Shown here in pieces: positions 38,101-47,757 of a stretch of 64,000 nt of DNA. The stretch is from Micromussa lordhowensis (Eukaryota; Cnidaria; Anthozoa; Scleractinia; Lobophylliidae). How positions within the stretch are numbered: position 1 is the stretch's first letter; every line of letters begins with the position of its first letter. The DNA is taken from the NCBI GenBank assembly GCA_964020085.1, contig OZ026600.1, positions 3,785,865 through 3,849,864 on the forward strand, in the 5' to 3' direction. Both the position numbers and the translations under genes were made by a program. Under the pieces are notes generated by a model. The model ran no database searches. It was not told the DNA's origin and saw nothing but the letters and a program-made list of their open reading frames with translations.

Positions 38101-41100
38101 GAAATCAACTGTTACTCAAATAAAAGCTCTTAAGAGTATCAACGGAAAATTCTTGACTGACATTTTGCCATCACAAGATGACGTTTCAGAAGTTCAATAG
38201 AGAGAGAACACTATTAAAGTGACTGCCAGTAAAGTTCAACAATTTGAATCAGTGAAATTGAAATCCCTTGACATTGTCTTACTAATTCTTGAAAAGAGGT
38301 TCTACATAGATTCCACAAATGCAGTTAATGCAATCACGATTCTTGGTCTCCACAACATGCGGTTTCAAAATGAAAATCTGTCTACCTATGGAAATGAAGA
38401 GCTGGAAACATTGCTTTCCTACTATGGATTTGCAAAGAAAACCCAAGGCAGTAAAGATGTACCAGCAGTTGCGGATGCTGAAAAATACAGATTGAATTGA
38501 ATGGAACTTTGTCAAAGAGCTGGTTGTTGGAGAGCATTATCCTGTGGGCCACGTGACTGAACTATGGAAAATGCTTGCTACCCATCATAGCGATAAAGTC
38601 CAAAATTGTATTGCCCACTAATACAGCTGGCTGTGAAAGAGGTTTAAGTGCACAGAATAGAATTAAGAATGCCTTGAGAAACAGATTGAAAGCTGAGAGG
38701 TTGGATATGCTCGTGAACATTGACATTGAGGGGCCACCTTCTAAGGACTCTGACATTCCTACAGCCCTTGATGTTTGGGCTAGAACAACCAGAAGAATTA
38801 GTAGATGCAAGTCTACCAGTAATTAAGAAAGGAATTGAAGTTCCCAAGGCGACACGGAGATGAGATTCTGCTGTGAAGAATAAAGCATAGTCATTGATCC
38901 TCTGTTTAAATATGACGAGAAGAAAAAGTCTCGACACTAATAACTTAAGTTTTCTTGTTTGTATCACTTTTCTCATATTACAAGGATCAGGTAAAAAAAT
39001 GTTTCTGTTGGCTTACCTGTATGAATGTAAAAAATAGGCAGTCGATGACTGCATGTAGTTTACTGCACCTGCTATTAGTTAGAATAGCTTATTAAAATGT
39101 CCTAAGAAAACGACACTAAAAATTACTTACAACTAAAGATAAATGCAACCACGCTCTGTGATGAATGAAACAAATATATTTTAGCACAAAGCCTGTACTA
39201 AACAAAACGTATTAGGAGTATTACAATCCTGTACTTTAAGGGTGCTTAAAGGGTACTTCATAATTCGTCCTTATTCGTGATAAAGCACCAGAAACTATGG
39301 TTTATCACAACTCGAGAGCATTTGTCCACAATGCATCCATGAGAACGAAAACAAAATACTTGGCTCTCTTAGATGCTCCCCAAAGTGAATCTTGGCTTTC
39401 TTGAAAAAGATCTTTTGCCACCCGAAGCTAGAAATATATATAAATTGACATTTGTTTGAATCGTCGATGAAACGACCTTTTCCGGATATTATTTCCATCA
39501 GGATCAACAAAACACACCAAACCAACGCTTTTCAAAGAAATCTTTTCAAAACCTGACTTTGAAGCGATATATCCCTTTAGCGTTAATACCTTTCACACAC
39601 CGGCAGTAGTAGCTTCATCATGTTAAAATGTCAACAAAATCGAACGAAACCAGAATTAATTAGGATTCTATTTAAGACCTCTCTTGACCATGTTTACTCA
39701 ACAAAGGAAGACAAACCGACGTATCCATGAGAGCTGAAAATTGAATGGGAACATCTTTTTCGAACTTTTCTTCGAAGATTTAGATGAAAAATTACCTTGG
39801 CACGCTACAGAAGAAAACGAAACAAAAAAGAAAGCGACACAGTGCAAAGAGCCCATAATTTATTCAATTTGTGGCCCATGTCACATTCAACTTGTAAAAG
39901 CTTACTTCTGGATAATTTCAGCCTTAGAAGCCAGCAAATGGTCTCAAATTACTTTCTGTATCCTTACAAATATCCTGAATTCCATCTCCAAAAGATTTGG
40001 CCCCAATTTTGAGCAAATAGACATTTCCCCGAGGGCGGCGGCCATTACGCTGGCTTGCACACTAATAGCTCTTATCGCAGTTATCAGCGGTTTGACATGC
40101 AAACGAGGCGAAAGGGTCAATACTGCATTGTATTGACCCTTTAGCCTCGTTTGTGTGCCACTCTAAACAAAGGAATATTTGACAGCGGGCTCAACTCCGA
40201 TAACAGCTATTGACAAAGCTCTCCCGATGGCCTGTAATTGGCAGAGTTCATTGTGGGCTCGGATTCTATTGTTACTTACACTCACCCAGAAGGACAGCAT
40301 AGTAGCTTACGCCTCTTTAGGCAGTAAGCTACAAAAACAAAAACGTTGAATAAAAATTCTCCTGTCTGTCCCCCTAAAAAAAGTGTCCCCCGAATTTTTA
40401 GCCAAGGGGACAAATTGTCCCTAAGGCATCAAATCCTAGCTTAAACCCTGGCTTTAACTGCACGCACTACATCGCTTGCACATGAGACACTTCTGATGGT
40501 ATATGGAAACCTTAAGACAAACAAAAATCAAAACATCAAAGCAGAAACAAAACGATAATGCTTGTCTGACATCTTGGCTTCTATCAAGGACACAGCAGCA
40601 AAATCTGCCCTAAAATCAGCAAGTGGTTTTCAACAGTTTTAGTATTGCCATCACAAAAGGTCAAGTTTCCATGAGAAACTTTTGAATTTTGATACAGTTG
40701 GCCTCCATTAATTCAAAGTTGGCTATTTAAAATTCTCCATTATTGCAAACTCAAAACCAGTTGCCTTGGATTTACCCTTCAGTCATTTTACTATCTGTTA
40801 TTTTGAGTTCCCGCTTTTCATTTCCCCTGAGAGTTCAAAATTGTGGAATTCGCCCCCAAGCTACAATATGTTTTGCCAAGTGCACAAAAAACTGCAACAA
40901 TTTTTTAGCCGAATCAAACACTGATTCTTAATGGTTTTCAAACTGAAATCTGCCCTGGGGCAGTTACGCTATTGTAAACATTTGTTTTGTGGGTTATGCA
41001 ACATTGGGTAACTTCAGGTGGTCTCCTGGTTCTCAGAAGACTAGCCCTAACCTAGCCTGATCCAAGTCAAACACACTAGTTACCACTAATGAGAATACCA

Positions 41101-41186
41101 TGTTTGAGCAGCTCTCTATTATGTAGTGCTGGTCAAAATGATCAACAAAAATATTACCATTAAATCCAAATTCATGTACTAACCAT
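28083..41186 (-). CDS. CFL: ADF/cofilin, copy 2
   Basis: Minus-strand coding exons are 41186-41184 (ATG), 35770-35484 and 28245-28083. Lengths and phases are identical to copy 1: 3, 287 and 163 nt. Junctions are ATG|GTTAGT, TTCCAG|TCC, TTG|GTAAGT and TTTGCAG|GTGTCC. The product is 150 aa, MSSGIKMNAECKEM at the N-terminus with Ser3 kept, then HAIMKINDTKTEIVMEE, PRYILFDFKY, the GTKDVVVYIYWCPDNVPI turn and KKMVYASSNNDMKASLTG. Substitutions against copy 1 are scattered and no frame is broken, so it looks functional and diverged. Introns of 5.4 and 7.2 kb (2.4 and 1.8 kb in copy 1) have been enlarged by LINE, Penelope, hAT and MITE insertions. The role is actin filament severing and turnover. Confidence 0.92.
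28470..28545 (+). mobile_element. tRNA-derived SINE head, different family
   Basis: GTAGCTTAGTGGATTGAGCG resembles a pol III A box and GGTTCGATTCC is a near-perfect B box, 33 bp apart. The cloverleaf is not clean and there is no matching 3' acceptor, so this is a SINE head or tRNA relic rather than a working tRNA. It lies just outside cofilin-2 exon 3, in intron 2. Confidence 0.6.
29875..30018. mobile_element. hAT MITE with perfect 8-bp target duplication
   Basis: Ends CAGTGGCGGATCTAGG and TCTGGATCTGCCACTG are inverted repeats of the common CAGTGGCGGATC hAT type. Flanking AGTAGTAG copies lie at 29867-29874 and 30019-30026. C-runs mark the ends of its 144-bp body. Confidence 0.85.
30040..30190. 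repeat. Dispersed repeat, inverted copy at 34570-34670
   Basis: AAATGCCCCACAAAGTGGGC and AAAATAGCCAGGTTTTAATTT recur in reverse orientation near 34570-34665 (GCCCACTTTGTGGGGCATTT, AATTAAAACCCGGCTATTTTG). It is non-coding, and both copies lie in cofilin-2 intron 2. Confidence 0.6.
30630..30733. mobile_element. Hairpin MITE, TAGCCTGAAA ends
   Basis: TAGCCTGAAATGTCAGTCG on the left pairs with CGACTGACCTTTCAGGCTA on the right, around a 60-bp centre. It is non-coding. Confidence 0.65.
30819..31040 (-). other. Acid-rich open frame of unknown origin
   Basis: A minus-strand frame of about 74 codons is rich in Asp and Glu (runs such as DEDNEDEEPEDESEDEDEEQ) followed by NPWVGIQNEVEERQKEK. The tail resembles linker sequence in some transposon-encoded zinc-finger proteins, but no named domain is visible. 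It abuts the broken end of the LINE at about 31040. It is probably a fragment of another mobile element; the function is unknown. Confidence 0.35.
31040..33000 (-). mobile_element. L1/Tx1-like LINE fragment: ORF1 and endonuclease, no reverse transcriptase
   Basis: On the minus strand, ORF1 lies at about 33000-32340. It has a coiled-coil (MDNNFKKLGEEMEIFKQD) interrupted by a stop. After a frame change an RRM-like domain follows (RENLIFRNIPECP, CHAVHRMGK, RPRLIIVRFLCRDDK) and a C-terminal domain ending VPKKLLE. ORF2 begins near 31877 with the APE-type endonuclease: IVTLNVRGLNG, FLQETYSN, then after frame breaks FTWRDKAYKVQCRLDYFLAS and GPDHFAVKL. Homology stops at about 31040, before any reverse transcriptase. 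It is defective, with several frameshifts, and lies in cofilin-2 intron 2. Confidence 0.85.
33586..33925 (+). mobile_element. Penelope-like element fragment, GIY-YIG endonuclease end
   Basis: The frame reads GLVYKFPCAGFNACYVGKTT, then FSKHIHEYL, SDRTSHQLNIYK and, past a stop, TTFQLKIKEA. This is the order of the C-terminal GIY-YIG domain of Penelope-like retroelements (GxxY...ACYVGKT core with downstream Arg/His/Glu region). No reverse transcriptase was found upstream. GATGACAGAAGACTC and GAAACATG near 34094-34120 match words that usually follow such elements. It is an inactive relic. Confidence 0.75.
33946..33977. repeat. (ATT)n microsatellite
   Basis: About ten ATT units lie directly after the Penelope relic. 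Confidence 0.95.
34700..35210. repeat. Two tandem copies of a ~240-bp AT-rich repeat
   Basis: Two units share CATTGGATAATG, GAGCGTATGCGTGATTTTT or AAGCGTATGCGTGATTTTT, and TGGAATAATTGTTAA. Each contains an inverted pair (GATATGAGATGATCATAGCC with its complement near 35155-35180). They may be two decayed MITEs side by side. Confidence 0.6.
36357..36640. mobile_element. Truncated copy of the TTAA element
   Basis: TTAA at 36353-36356 is followed by CCCATTGACTCCCAAG, then GCGGAAAACCCCGCCAATTTC, TCCTACCCTCCCTTTAG and TAGAGGACTTCAGGGGG. These match, in order, the right end of the 15477-17053 element read in reverse. The other end is missing; an A-run and the hAT gene follow. Confidence 0.65.
36880..38826 (+). 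pseudogene. Broken hAT-type transposase gene (ZNF862/ZMYM-like)
   Basis: A transposase reading is recoverable in pieces across at least five frame changes or stops. About 36955-37060 is a zinc-finger-like start (WLHYEKEVMFCYFCQKS). At 37102-37440 is the DUF4371-like region (AILAAIRAVYWLAKED, FFSLLIDEST). At 37421-37640 is the RNase-H-like part (VVYVKLLNEF). At 37640-38200 are HRMAHRLALC and RWFSLYGDLETLY. At 38219-38500 are PVLTFMNL-type helices continuing. At 38575-38826 is the C-terminal dimerisation segment (PTNTAGCERGLSAQNRIKNA). No TIRs were located. The strand is opposite to the cofilin-2 host gene, in its intron 1. Confidence 0.8.
38827..41183. other. Rest of cofilin-2 intron 1
   Basis: About 40568-41160 aligns with 15053-15475 in copy 1 (ATCACAAAAGGTCAAG, GGTCTCCTGGTTCTCAG), so it is duplicated intron. 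Between 38827 and 40560 no gene was recognised. A hairpin at 40096-40160 (GCAAACGAGGCGAAAGGGTC pairing with GACCCTTTAGCCTCGTTTG) is a small MITE-like palindrome. Confidence 0.55.
40096..40160. mobile_element. Short palindromic MITE-like hairpin
   Basis: AAACGAGGCGAAAGGGTCAA on the left pairs with TTGACCCTTTAGCCTCGTTT on the right around a short loop. Confidence 0.55.
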
Positions 41187-42983
41187 GATTGTTGTTGGTT
41201 GATTGAAGTTTCAAATATTTCAATACCTGCAAAAAAATGAACAGGTTATACATTGATTTACATAAAAATTCACCTAATTTATATATCTTGACTTCAGAGT
41301 ACTTTTCAAACAATTCTTAACTATTTTGACCTAGGCTGGAGACGGACTGAAATATTTGTTACCACTGAAACATAGCTATTCTTACAGTTAACATTCTAAT
41401 GCCACAATGGTTCAAAGTTGTGCTTGTGAACAAAATACTAGTTGTCCCAGTTATGTAACAAAAGCACGCTGTCTCCAGCATCCTAAAGAAACAAGCCACG
41501 TTTATGTTGAATTGGCAAAGCCCATTTTCAATGCACACCAGTTAACACAATGTCTCAACCAATCAGAGCGGATCAGAGCGCAGGATGTTGATTTCACCCG
41601 ACTGAAAATATATTCATGGCGAGTGAAGTTGGCAGCACTCAGAAAACTTTTCCAAGTAACTTGGCGCATTGGCATGTAATTTCTGAGGCATGTCTACGCT
41701 TTCATTAGTTTAATTTCTTCAAGAGAGAAAAGAAATAGGAGTTTGAAACGAATTAAGACAAGTTTCAAGCAGAGAAGGAGAAGGTGAGAAAGCTCATTAA
41801 ATATGCCCGATGCAAATGAAGTGTTTACACACACGCGCAACTTCCCTCAAGAAGTAGTTTTCACGAGGAGTTTTCGACAATATTTTGGCGCATTTCAATT
41901 TTCTTTGCCTTACTTTTGGTCCTGGAAATAAAACTGTGTGGATGTGAATTTTGCGAGTTTCGAGAGGAGGGCGAATAAACAATAGATAGCTCATTAAATG
42001 TGCCCGTTCGTATCCAACGCTGATTGAATCACAAGCTCTGCAGAAGCCTACGCTCGATAGCCCTTAACCTGATCCTTCATTACTGATAGCAAAGGCACAA
42101 CAACTACAACTGTAGAACATTCTAAAAGTTCCGTATATATTCTTCTTTCACTAACCTAAGAAGCAAATGGAACACTACCAGTTGGTAAAATTCTAAAACA
42201 TTCAGATTTTTAGTTGCAGCATTATAAAAGATTGAGGAAAATACCACAAATTGGCAGTTAGTCCTCATAGTTTCCCAAGCTTTAGCCTTCTCTCGGCTCC
42301 CGTATCCAGTGTTTTAAAATTGAGCACAACTCCTCTGCTCCTCTGATCTGAACTTCAAGAATTCACGCAACACTCGCAGCATTTGTTTCTTCTCGGAAAA
42401 ATAATCTGAACTGCTAGAGGAATCGCTCAGTGCAACGAACCAAACACGGAACAAACACAATCAAATTCAGGAAATATTATTTTCTTTTTTGCTGACCGCA
42501 CAAACAAATTGTCCGCCATGCTTCCCTTCCATTCTGCCTTATTGTCTTATATTTTTCTTACACATGCGCAGTAACCGTTAGCTAGAAAACTGACTAACCG
42601 ACGAGCATGCGCAGACGAATGATCCTGGACCCTCTCTCCCCGGCATTGCGTGACAGGAGAGGGGGTCCAGAACTGGACTAGCTATTATTTATGATATAAA
42701 CTGTGCCTAGCCAAGCAAATGCACACAAAATTTTATCCAAACATAACGTTCACACAACAAACACAGGCACACCGTCTGGAAATTGCTTCATTTGGTAGTG
42801 GCTCCAGGCAATGAAGAGGAAACTGAAATAGTTGCAGAACTTTTTGTTTCTTATTTATTAGTGATAATGCAAGACTCTGACCATTCCTGCTTTTACTCTC
42901 CAGCAACTTTACTGTTTTCAAATGGTTGCAAAACAAAGTTACAGGGTATCAAGAGAAACTTTACAAGGAAACTAGCAGTATGC
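41187..42983. other. 5' region of cofilin copy 2 and flank
   Basis: 41187-41520 aligns with 17081-18480 of copy 1 minus its three insertions, so it contains 5' UTR and probably the promoter. Beyond about 41520 the similarity to copy 1 stops. A hairpin near 42627-42677 (CTGGACCCTCTCTCC pairing with GGAGAGGGGGTCCAG) looks like a MITE. No gene is seen. Confidence 0.5.
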
Positions 42984-43420
42984 TATGGAGGCCCGTTCTG
43001 GTCAAAATTGTAGTAATAAAAATCGCCCCAGGAGTCAGTTTTTGCAGCCACTTTTGTACTTTTTATTAGCTTGTTGTGTATTTTCATCGGCGGTACAATT
43101 TTTTTTTGAGGTGTTGCTTATTATTTTTTAGCAACGTGCATTATTTTAATTTACGTCGAGTTAATCTTTTGTAGGTTCTACGAATGAATTTTTGCATTCA
43201 TATTGCAAATTATTTTTGACTGATACTACGAATTATTTTTTACTTCTGGTACTGAGAATTATTTTTTCATTGGCGCTGAGAATTATTTTTCACGGTATCG
43301 TGAATTTATATTTTGGCCTACAATACCTTGCGGGCTTGCGATTTGAGGAAGTTCGTTCCCGCTCGATTTCTTCTCGCCATCTTCTAACACTGTATTTTTT
43401 TGTGAGTATTTGAAGATAAG

Positions 43421-44278
43421 ATGGATCAATCTGTTCAACGGCAGATACGCGAGATAGCCAATAATGCCATAACAGAAATCAGTCGACTGAATTTCTCAGC
43501 TAGTGAACTCCACTCATACTGCGGCAGCAAGTAATCTGCGAAGTTCTTCCACTTCGAGTCCATTCTAGTGTCCTGCCGCCAGGATCTTGTGGATCTTCTT
43601 CTGGAAGTTCAGGAAGCTTAGCAAGTGAACTGCATCGAAGATTCCCAAGTATGCAAGGAACAACTCGTCGTAGTTCTACTCCTACTTCGAGCGGCAGAGG
43701 CCGCTCTAATTCCACACGAAGGGTTGGCCGTCGCGTCCATCGAACGACTTTCAACAACTCGCCAGGAAAAGGTCAGTCTCCAGAGTAGAAATCGTGTTAT
43801 TAGTGGATTTACAATTGACAAAGAGTGGAATGAAGAAACCCTTTACAATAAAGTGAAAGCACAGTTTCCAGAGGAATGCAATGGCATTGAGTTCGAATTC
43901 GTTAAGAATGTCTCGGGAGTGCTAGTGAAACCGACATTGGCTTCAGGGGTAAGGATCAATGGAAACATTTTGCTGAAGAGCATTGCCTCTACAGGTGCTG
44001 TGTATGTGCGTTTACTGGTCGAGGATGACCCTGATGAGGTGGACGGTGGTATTCAAAAAAGCATCGATGATTTCATGTCAGAAGTAAATCAATATAGTCA
44101 TGCAGAGGGCATCATGGTAGGAGATGAGGTGCAGTCTATGAACTGTGAAAGGCCAAATACAAATACACATAAGGAGGGGGAATGTGCAGTGGAACAGGGA
44201 CATGCAGTTGAATCTGCAGATGATCAAGAGCGAGATAGTGGAGAACAACATGCACCCATAACTGCAGATGATCAATAG
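43421..44278 (+). pseudogene. Captured coding sequence in the TIR element, plus strand
   Basis: An ATG at 43421 opens MDQSVQRQIREIANNAITEI and then meets a stop. A second frame at about 43569-43785 is Ser/Arg-rich (GSCGSSSGSSGSLASEL, TSSGRGRSNSTRRVGRRV). A third, 43800-44278, is the most protein-like: RNRVISGFTIDKEWNEETLY, KAQFPEECNGIEFEFVKN, LVKPTLASGVRINGNILLKS, GAVYVRLLVEDDP. It ends in acidic repeats (ADDQERDSGEQHA) that continue past the stop as ~60-bp DNA repeats to about 44330. The third part resembles N-terminal regions of uncharacterised invertebrate and fish proteins that also carry HECT domains; this assignment is from memory and tentative. Without its frames joined it cannot make one protein, unless short introns are removed. 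Confidence 0.5.
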
Positions 44279-45289
44279 AGAGGCAGTGGAGAACAACATG
44301 TAGTGCAACCTGCAGCTAATAAGGAACAGCCTATAGATAAAATCATACCACAGCTTGAACCTGTCCTTTGAACATAATGTTAATCACAAATATTCCTAAT
44401 GGCCATGTTAAACAATGATATTATTATTCATGAGAACATTGGGTCATGTTGAGTTTGAATAGTTCTCAGTTAACTGACCGAAAATGGTTTTCAATCTTGG
44501 ATATTCCTGTTCATTGTTGGGTTTTCATTAATTTTTAACAAGTTATCTTTTGCAAGTGGTGGTTTTAGTAATGGTGGTTTGCATCAGTTTTGTAGGTACT
44601 CAAGTGGGATGTCTAAATAGCGTTTTCTCAAGCCTTGTTGATACCTCAATACTTCAGTGACAGCTAAGGGAAGAGATAGCAAAGTTAACTTTCTTAGCTG
44701 GTATTTGGTATTGTACTTAGTCTTTTCTTTCCTTTAATAAATAAAATTCTTTATATGGTTTCTGAGAAATACCCACTCTCAGTACAGGAATGAAACTATA
44801 GTGGCTAATGACCTCCAAAGTGTATTCCTGAATTGTTTCAATTATTTATTCTGACAGTGTTCACTACTTTAGTTCATTGTTGTGGGCTCAGTTTTTTGTA
44901 GCGAAAAAACAAATAAACAAAAGAATCAGAAACAAGAAAAAATACACAACTGCTTAACAACTTATAAAGGTCATTACCACTCTTTTTGTTAATGAAAAAT
45001 GCAAGTAGGACCTATTGTGTGGACTTTGAATGAAGACTGTAAAAATGAGTACAAAAGCCAAGTTGTTTTGCAGGGACGTGGAGGGTTGGGTTGTTAACAA
45101 GATTAATTTTTAATCTTTCAAAATAGGTTTCTTTATTTTGAACCTTATACATCTGACTTCTCCTCTCTCATCATGGGATACAACTTTGCAAAGTGTCCCA
45201 AGGAAACAAAATGACTATTTTGTATTAGTATCACCCAACTAGTGGACTAATGCAAATCCTGCATTTTAATTGGCTACGCTACTCGAGGA

Positions 45290-45588
45290 CTATGCAGAAG
45301 TGTCATAAGACACGAGAAGTCTTTGAAGAGATTGCACATTGCTCTTCAAACGATGCACATGTCCAGAAAGGGGATCGTTCATTTGGGACTCAACAAGGGT
45401 TAAAGTTGTGTACGAGTCCTGCAGCCGCTTTGTAGTCTCTTCTATTAAATCCTCGGTCCAGAATACCTCATCACTTACGCACAGACTAACGACTTCTTTC
45501 AGATTTTGTAAGAAAAGCTGAAATCCTCTTTCGTTTCTTTCTCTGACAATGGAAAGCACTCGTACAATTTTCAAAATGGCCGCCTAGA
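45290..45588 (-). other. Helical open frame in the TIR element, minus strand
   Basis: A frame on the minus strand starts just after an acceptor-like GACTTTCTAG at the inner edge of the right repeat. It runs about 99 codons: KIVRVLSIVRERNERGFQLF, LKEVVSLCVSDEVFWTEDL, HRLKSNVQSLQRLLVSY. It looks alpha-helical, has no ATG near the start, and matches no domain I recognise. It points towards the plus-strand fragment, so each arm of the element borders the 5' side of one frame. Confidence 0.4.
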
Positions 45589-47688
45589 AAGTCAAAACAC
45601 CCGAGCCAGTCCCCCTCAAATCGCAAGCCCGCAAGGTATTGTAGGCCAAAATATAAATTCACGATACCGTGAAAAATAATTCTCAGCGCCAATGAAAAAA
45701 TAATTCTCAGTACCAGAAGTAAAAAATAATTCGTAGTATCAGTCAAAAATAATTTGCAATACGAGTGCAAAAATTCATTCGTAGAACCTACAAAAAATTA
45801 ATTCGACTTAGATTAAAACAATAACCGTTGCTAAAAAATAATAAGCAACACTTCAAAAATAAATTGTACCGCCGATGAAAATACACAACAAGCTAATAAA
45901 AAGTACAAAAGTGGCTGAAAAAACTGACTCGAGGGGCGATTTTATTATTACAATTTTGACCAGAACGGGCCTCCATAGTATGCAATCATTCATATATATT
46001 CATATATATTCATATAAGGTTAAAAATTGCTGTATCATTATATTGCATAAGCAAGGAATTAAATAACTGTTTGTTTTGGAATTGAGATCACCAATTTGTT
46101 TTCAGTGGTTACAAAATGCAGTTGTGACAAGAGCCATACAAGGAAAATAAGATCAAACGCGCTCATGCAAAGAAATAACCATTTTTTCTAGGCACTTTTA
46201 AACAATTGTAAACCGCTAACGCTTGCAATTGCGTTCAACTTCAACCCTGAAAAACCAGGTGGCTTTTAATCCTCGTGTATTGAGTAAACGTTGCTGTGTA
46301 ATGTGTATTTTCAGCTAGCTATTTAGTTTGTAAAATCTCTTCGTTAAAGTAAACACCTAGAATTAACTTGAGCAAGATTTACGGACCGAAACATCAGTGA
46401 ACAGTTCAGTTCTACAAGTTAGTTCCCAAGATCGGGATGCTCTCTTATATGTACTTTAGTTAGCAAGAGCTTCATAGTTCTGTCTAGCAACCGTTCATAA
46501 ATTTTCTGCCCCGTATTGTAGCGCAGACATTCAAAGTAATATAATACGAACATTGCATGTTACCATATATGGCCATGAAAATGTCCACCTTTGTACAAAG
46601 CGGTTTATGACAAATGGTTTTTTTTTTTCGGCAATGTCCGTCAAGGAAATGGTAGAGTTTCGATTCTCAAGACTAGAAAATTATTTGAAAACCGTCCTTT
46701 GCTAGACAATGTTGTCAAAAATACGCATTCATTCGCACCGTACATCGAGAAGCATTCCAATATCGCTATGTTGCGTGACCCGCTATTAAACGCCGAACGA
46801 GACAAACTTACTTTCGTCCCAGAGGGAAAATTCCTGCAAATTGATCGTTTGTGGCTTCCATGTTTCGCTCATCGCATAATGTTTCTTTCTTTTATACATC
46901 TGTATCTATTCTAGTCTAGGAATAACATCATTTCGCCCTAAAACACGATGACTCAGCCGAGCGGGCCACAAAATCGAAAAGCGCGTCGTCGCTAATCTCT
47001 ACTCAAATTTCACATCAGTGATTGCACAGTTTCTCGTTCAATTCAGGGGCTACCCTCACTCCTCAGTCCTCTACCAACAGGTCAATAAATTTCTGCATGA
47101 CAAAGTTTATTTCTTCTCGACGAACCTGTAACTTTGGTGCACGTTCTTCCATGATTCGACTTTGCATTCAATTCATTTGCATGTAGAATTTCGCTTCGAT
47201 ACGCTTCTTTTGACATATCTCATGCACGCAGAAGCCAAAATTGACCGTACCTACGAATGAATTACAAACTGTGCTCGACTGCTAAGTTAAAGAATGCGAG
47301 TCTTACCTTCTGTTTCGCTGAGAACTGCTTTTTCACAAACCACACTTTATCACTGCGCTCAGAAGTGACGGGAGGGACCTAAGAATGCGCGTCACGTTGA
47401 TTTTGTGTCAGCGGTAAGTTCAAACACGCCCCATCCGGGCTATCCCATCCGGGCGGATCCGGGCGGGTCTCCGGGCGGATCATACATGCGTCCTGCGTCA
47501 AGCCTTCCTTTCTAGCAAGAGGGCAGGGGTAGGGAATATTGTAGAGAAATTTTCTTTGCCGGGTGCTTCCTCCTCCAACCTCGCGAGTAAGAAACGCCTG
47601 ATACTCGGGCTACTGGTCGGCAGGCGTGCGTTCAATGCAAAGTGGAGGGAGAGAGGGAAACGAGAAGAGCGATCAGCAATCAGAGGGA

Positions 47689-47757
47689 GCAACCTCGTTC
47701 CCAGGGTCTCTTGCTCGCCCTAGGCGGTAAGATGAGAGACCCTGGGAACGAGGTTGC
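47689..47757. mobile_element. Short hairpin MITE, CTCGTTCCCAGG type
   Basis: GCAACCTCGTTCCCAGGGTC pairs with GACCCTGGGAACGAGGTTGC around a ~29-bp centre. A related hairpin lies at 62766-62834. Confidence 0.75.

Larger units (their letters stand above)
42984..45977. mobile_element. 3-kb TIR element carrying gene fragments, 6-bp target duplication
   Basis: Terminal inverted repeats of about 375 bp (42984-43358 and 45603-45977) begin TATGGAGGCCCGTTCTGG. They contain staggered AATTATTTTT words. GTATGC flanks the element at 42978-42983 and 45978-45983. The inside holds a plus-strand coding-like region (43421-44278) and a minus-strand one (45588-45290). No transposase is visible. The 6-bp duplication and TIR do not match a superfamily I can name with confidence (IS3EU- and Dada-like elements make duplications of this size). 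Confidence 0.8.

Noticed and set aside
39741..40136. 131-codon open frame on the plus strand
   Set aside because: Its first codon is TTG, not ATG. No domain is recognisable and the composition is not coding-like.
43625..43800. N-terminal part of the 217-codon frame (Leu/Ala-rich)
   Set aside because: In this stretch another frame is the coding-like one (Ser/Arg-rich). The Leu/Ala-rich reading looks like an out-of-frame shadow of it.
46591..46914. 107-codon open frame upstream of the protease
   Set aside because: It starts in simple T-rich sequence, shows no domain and no splice partners. Probably chance.
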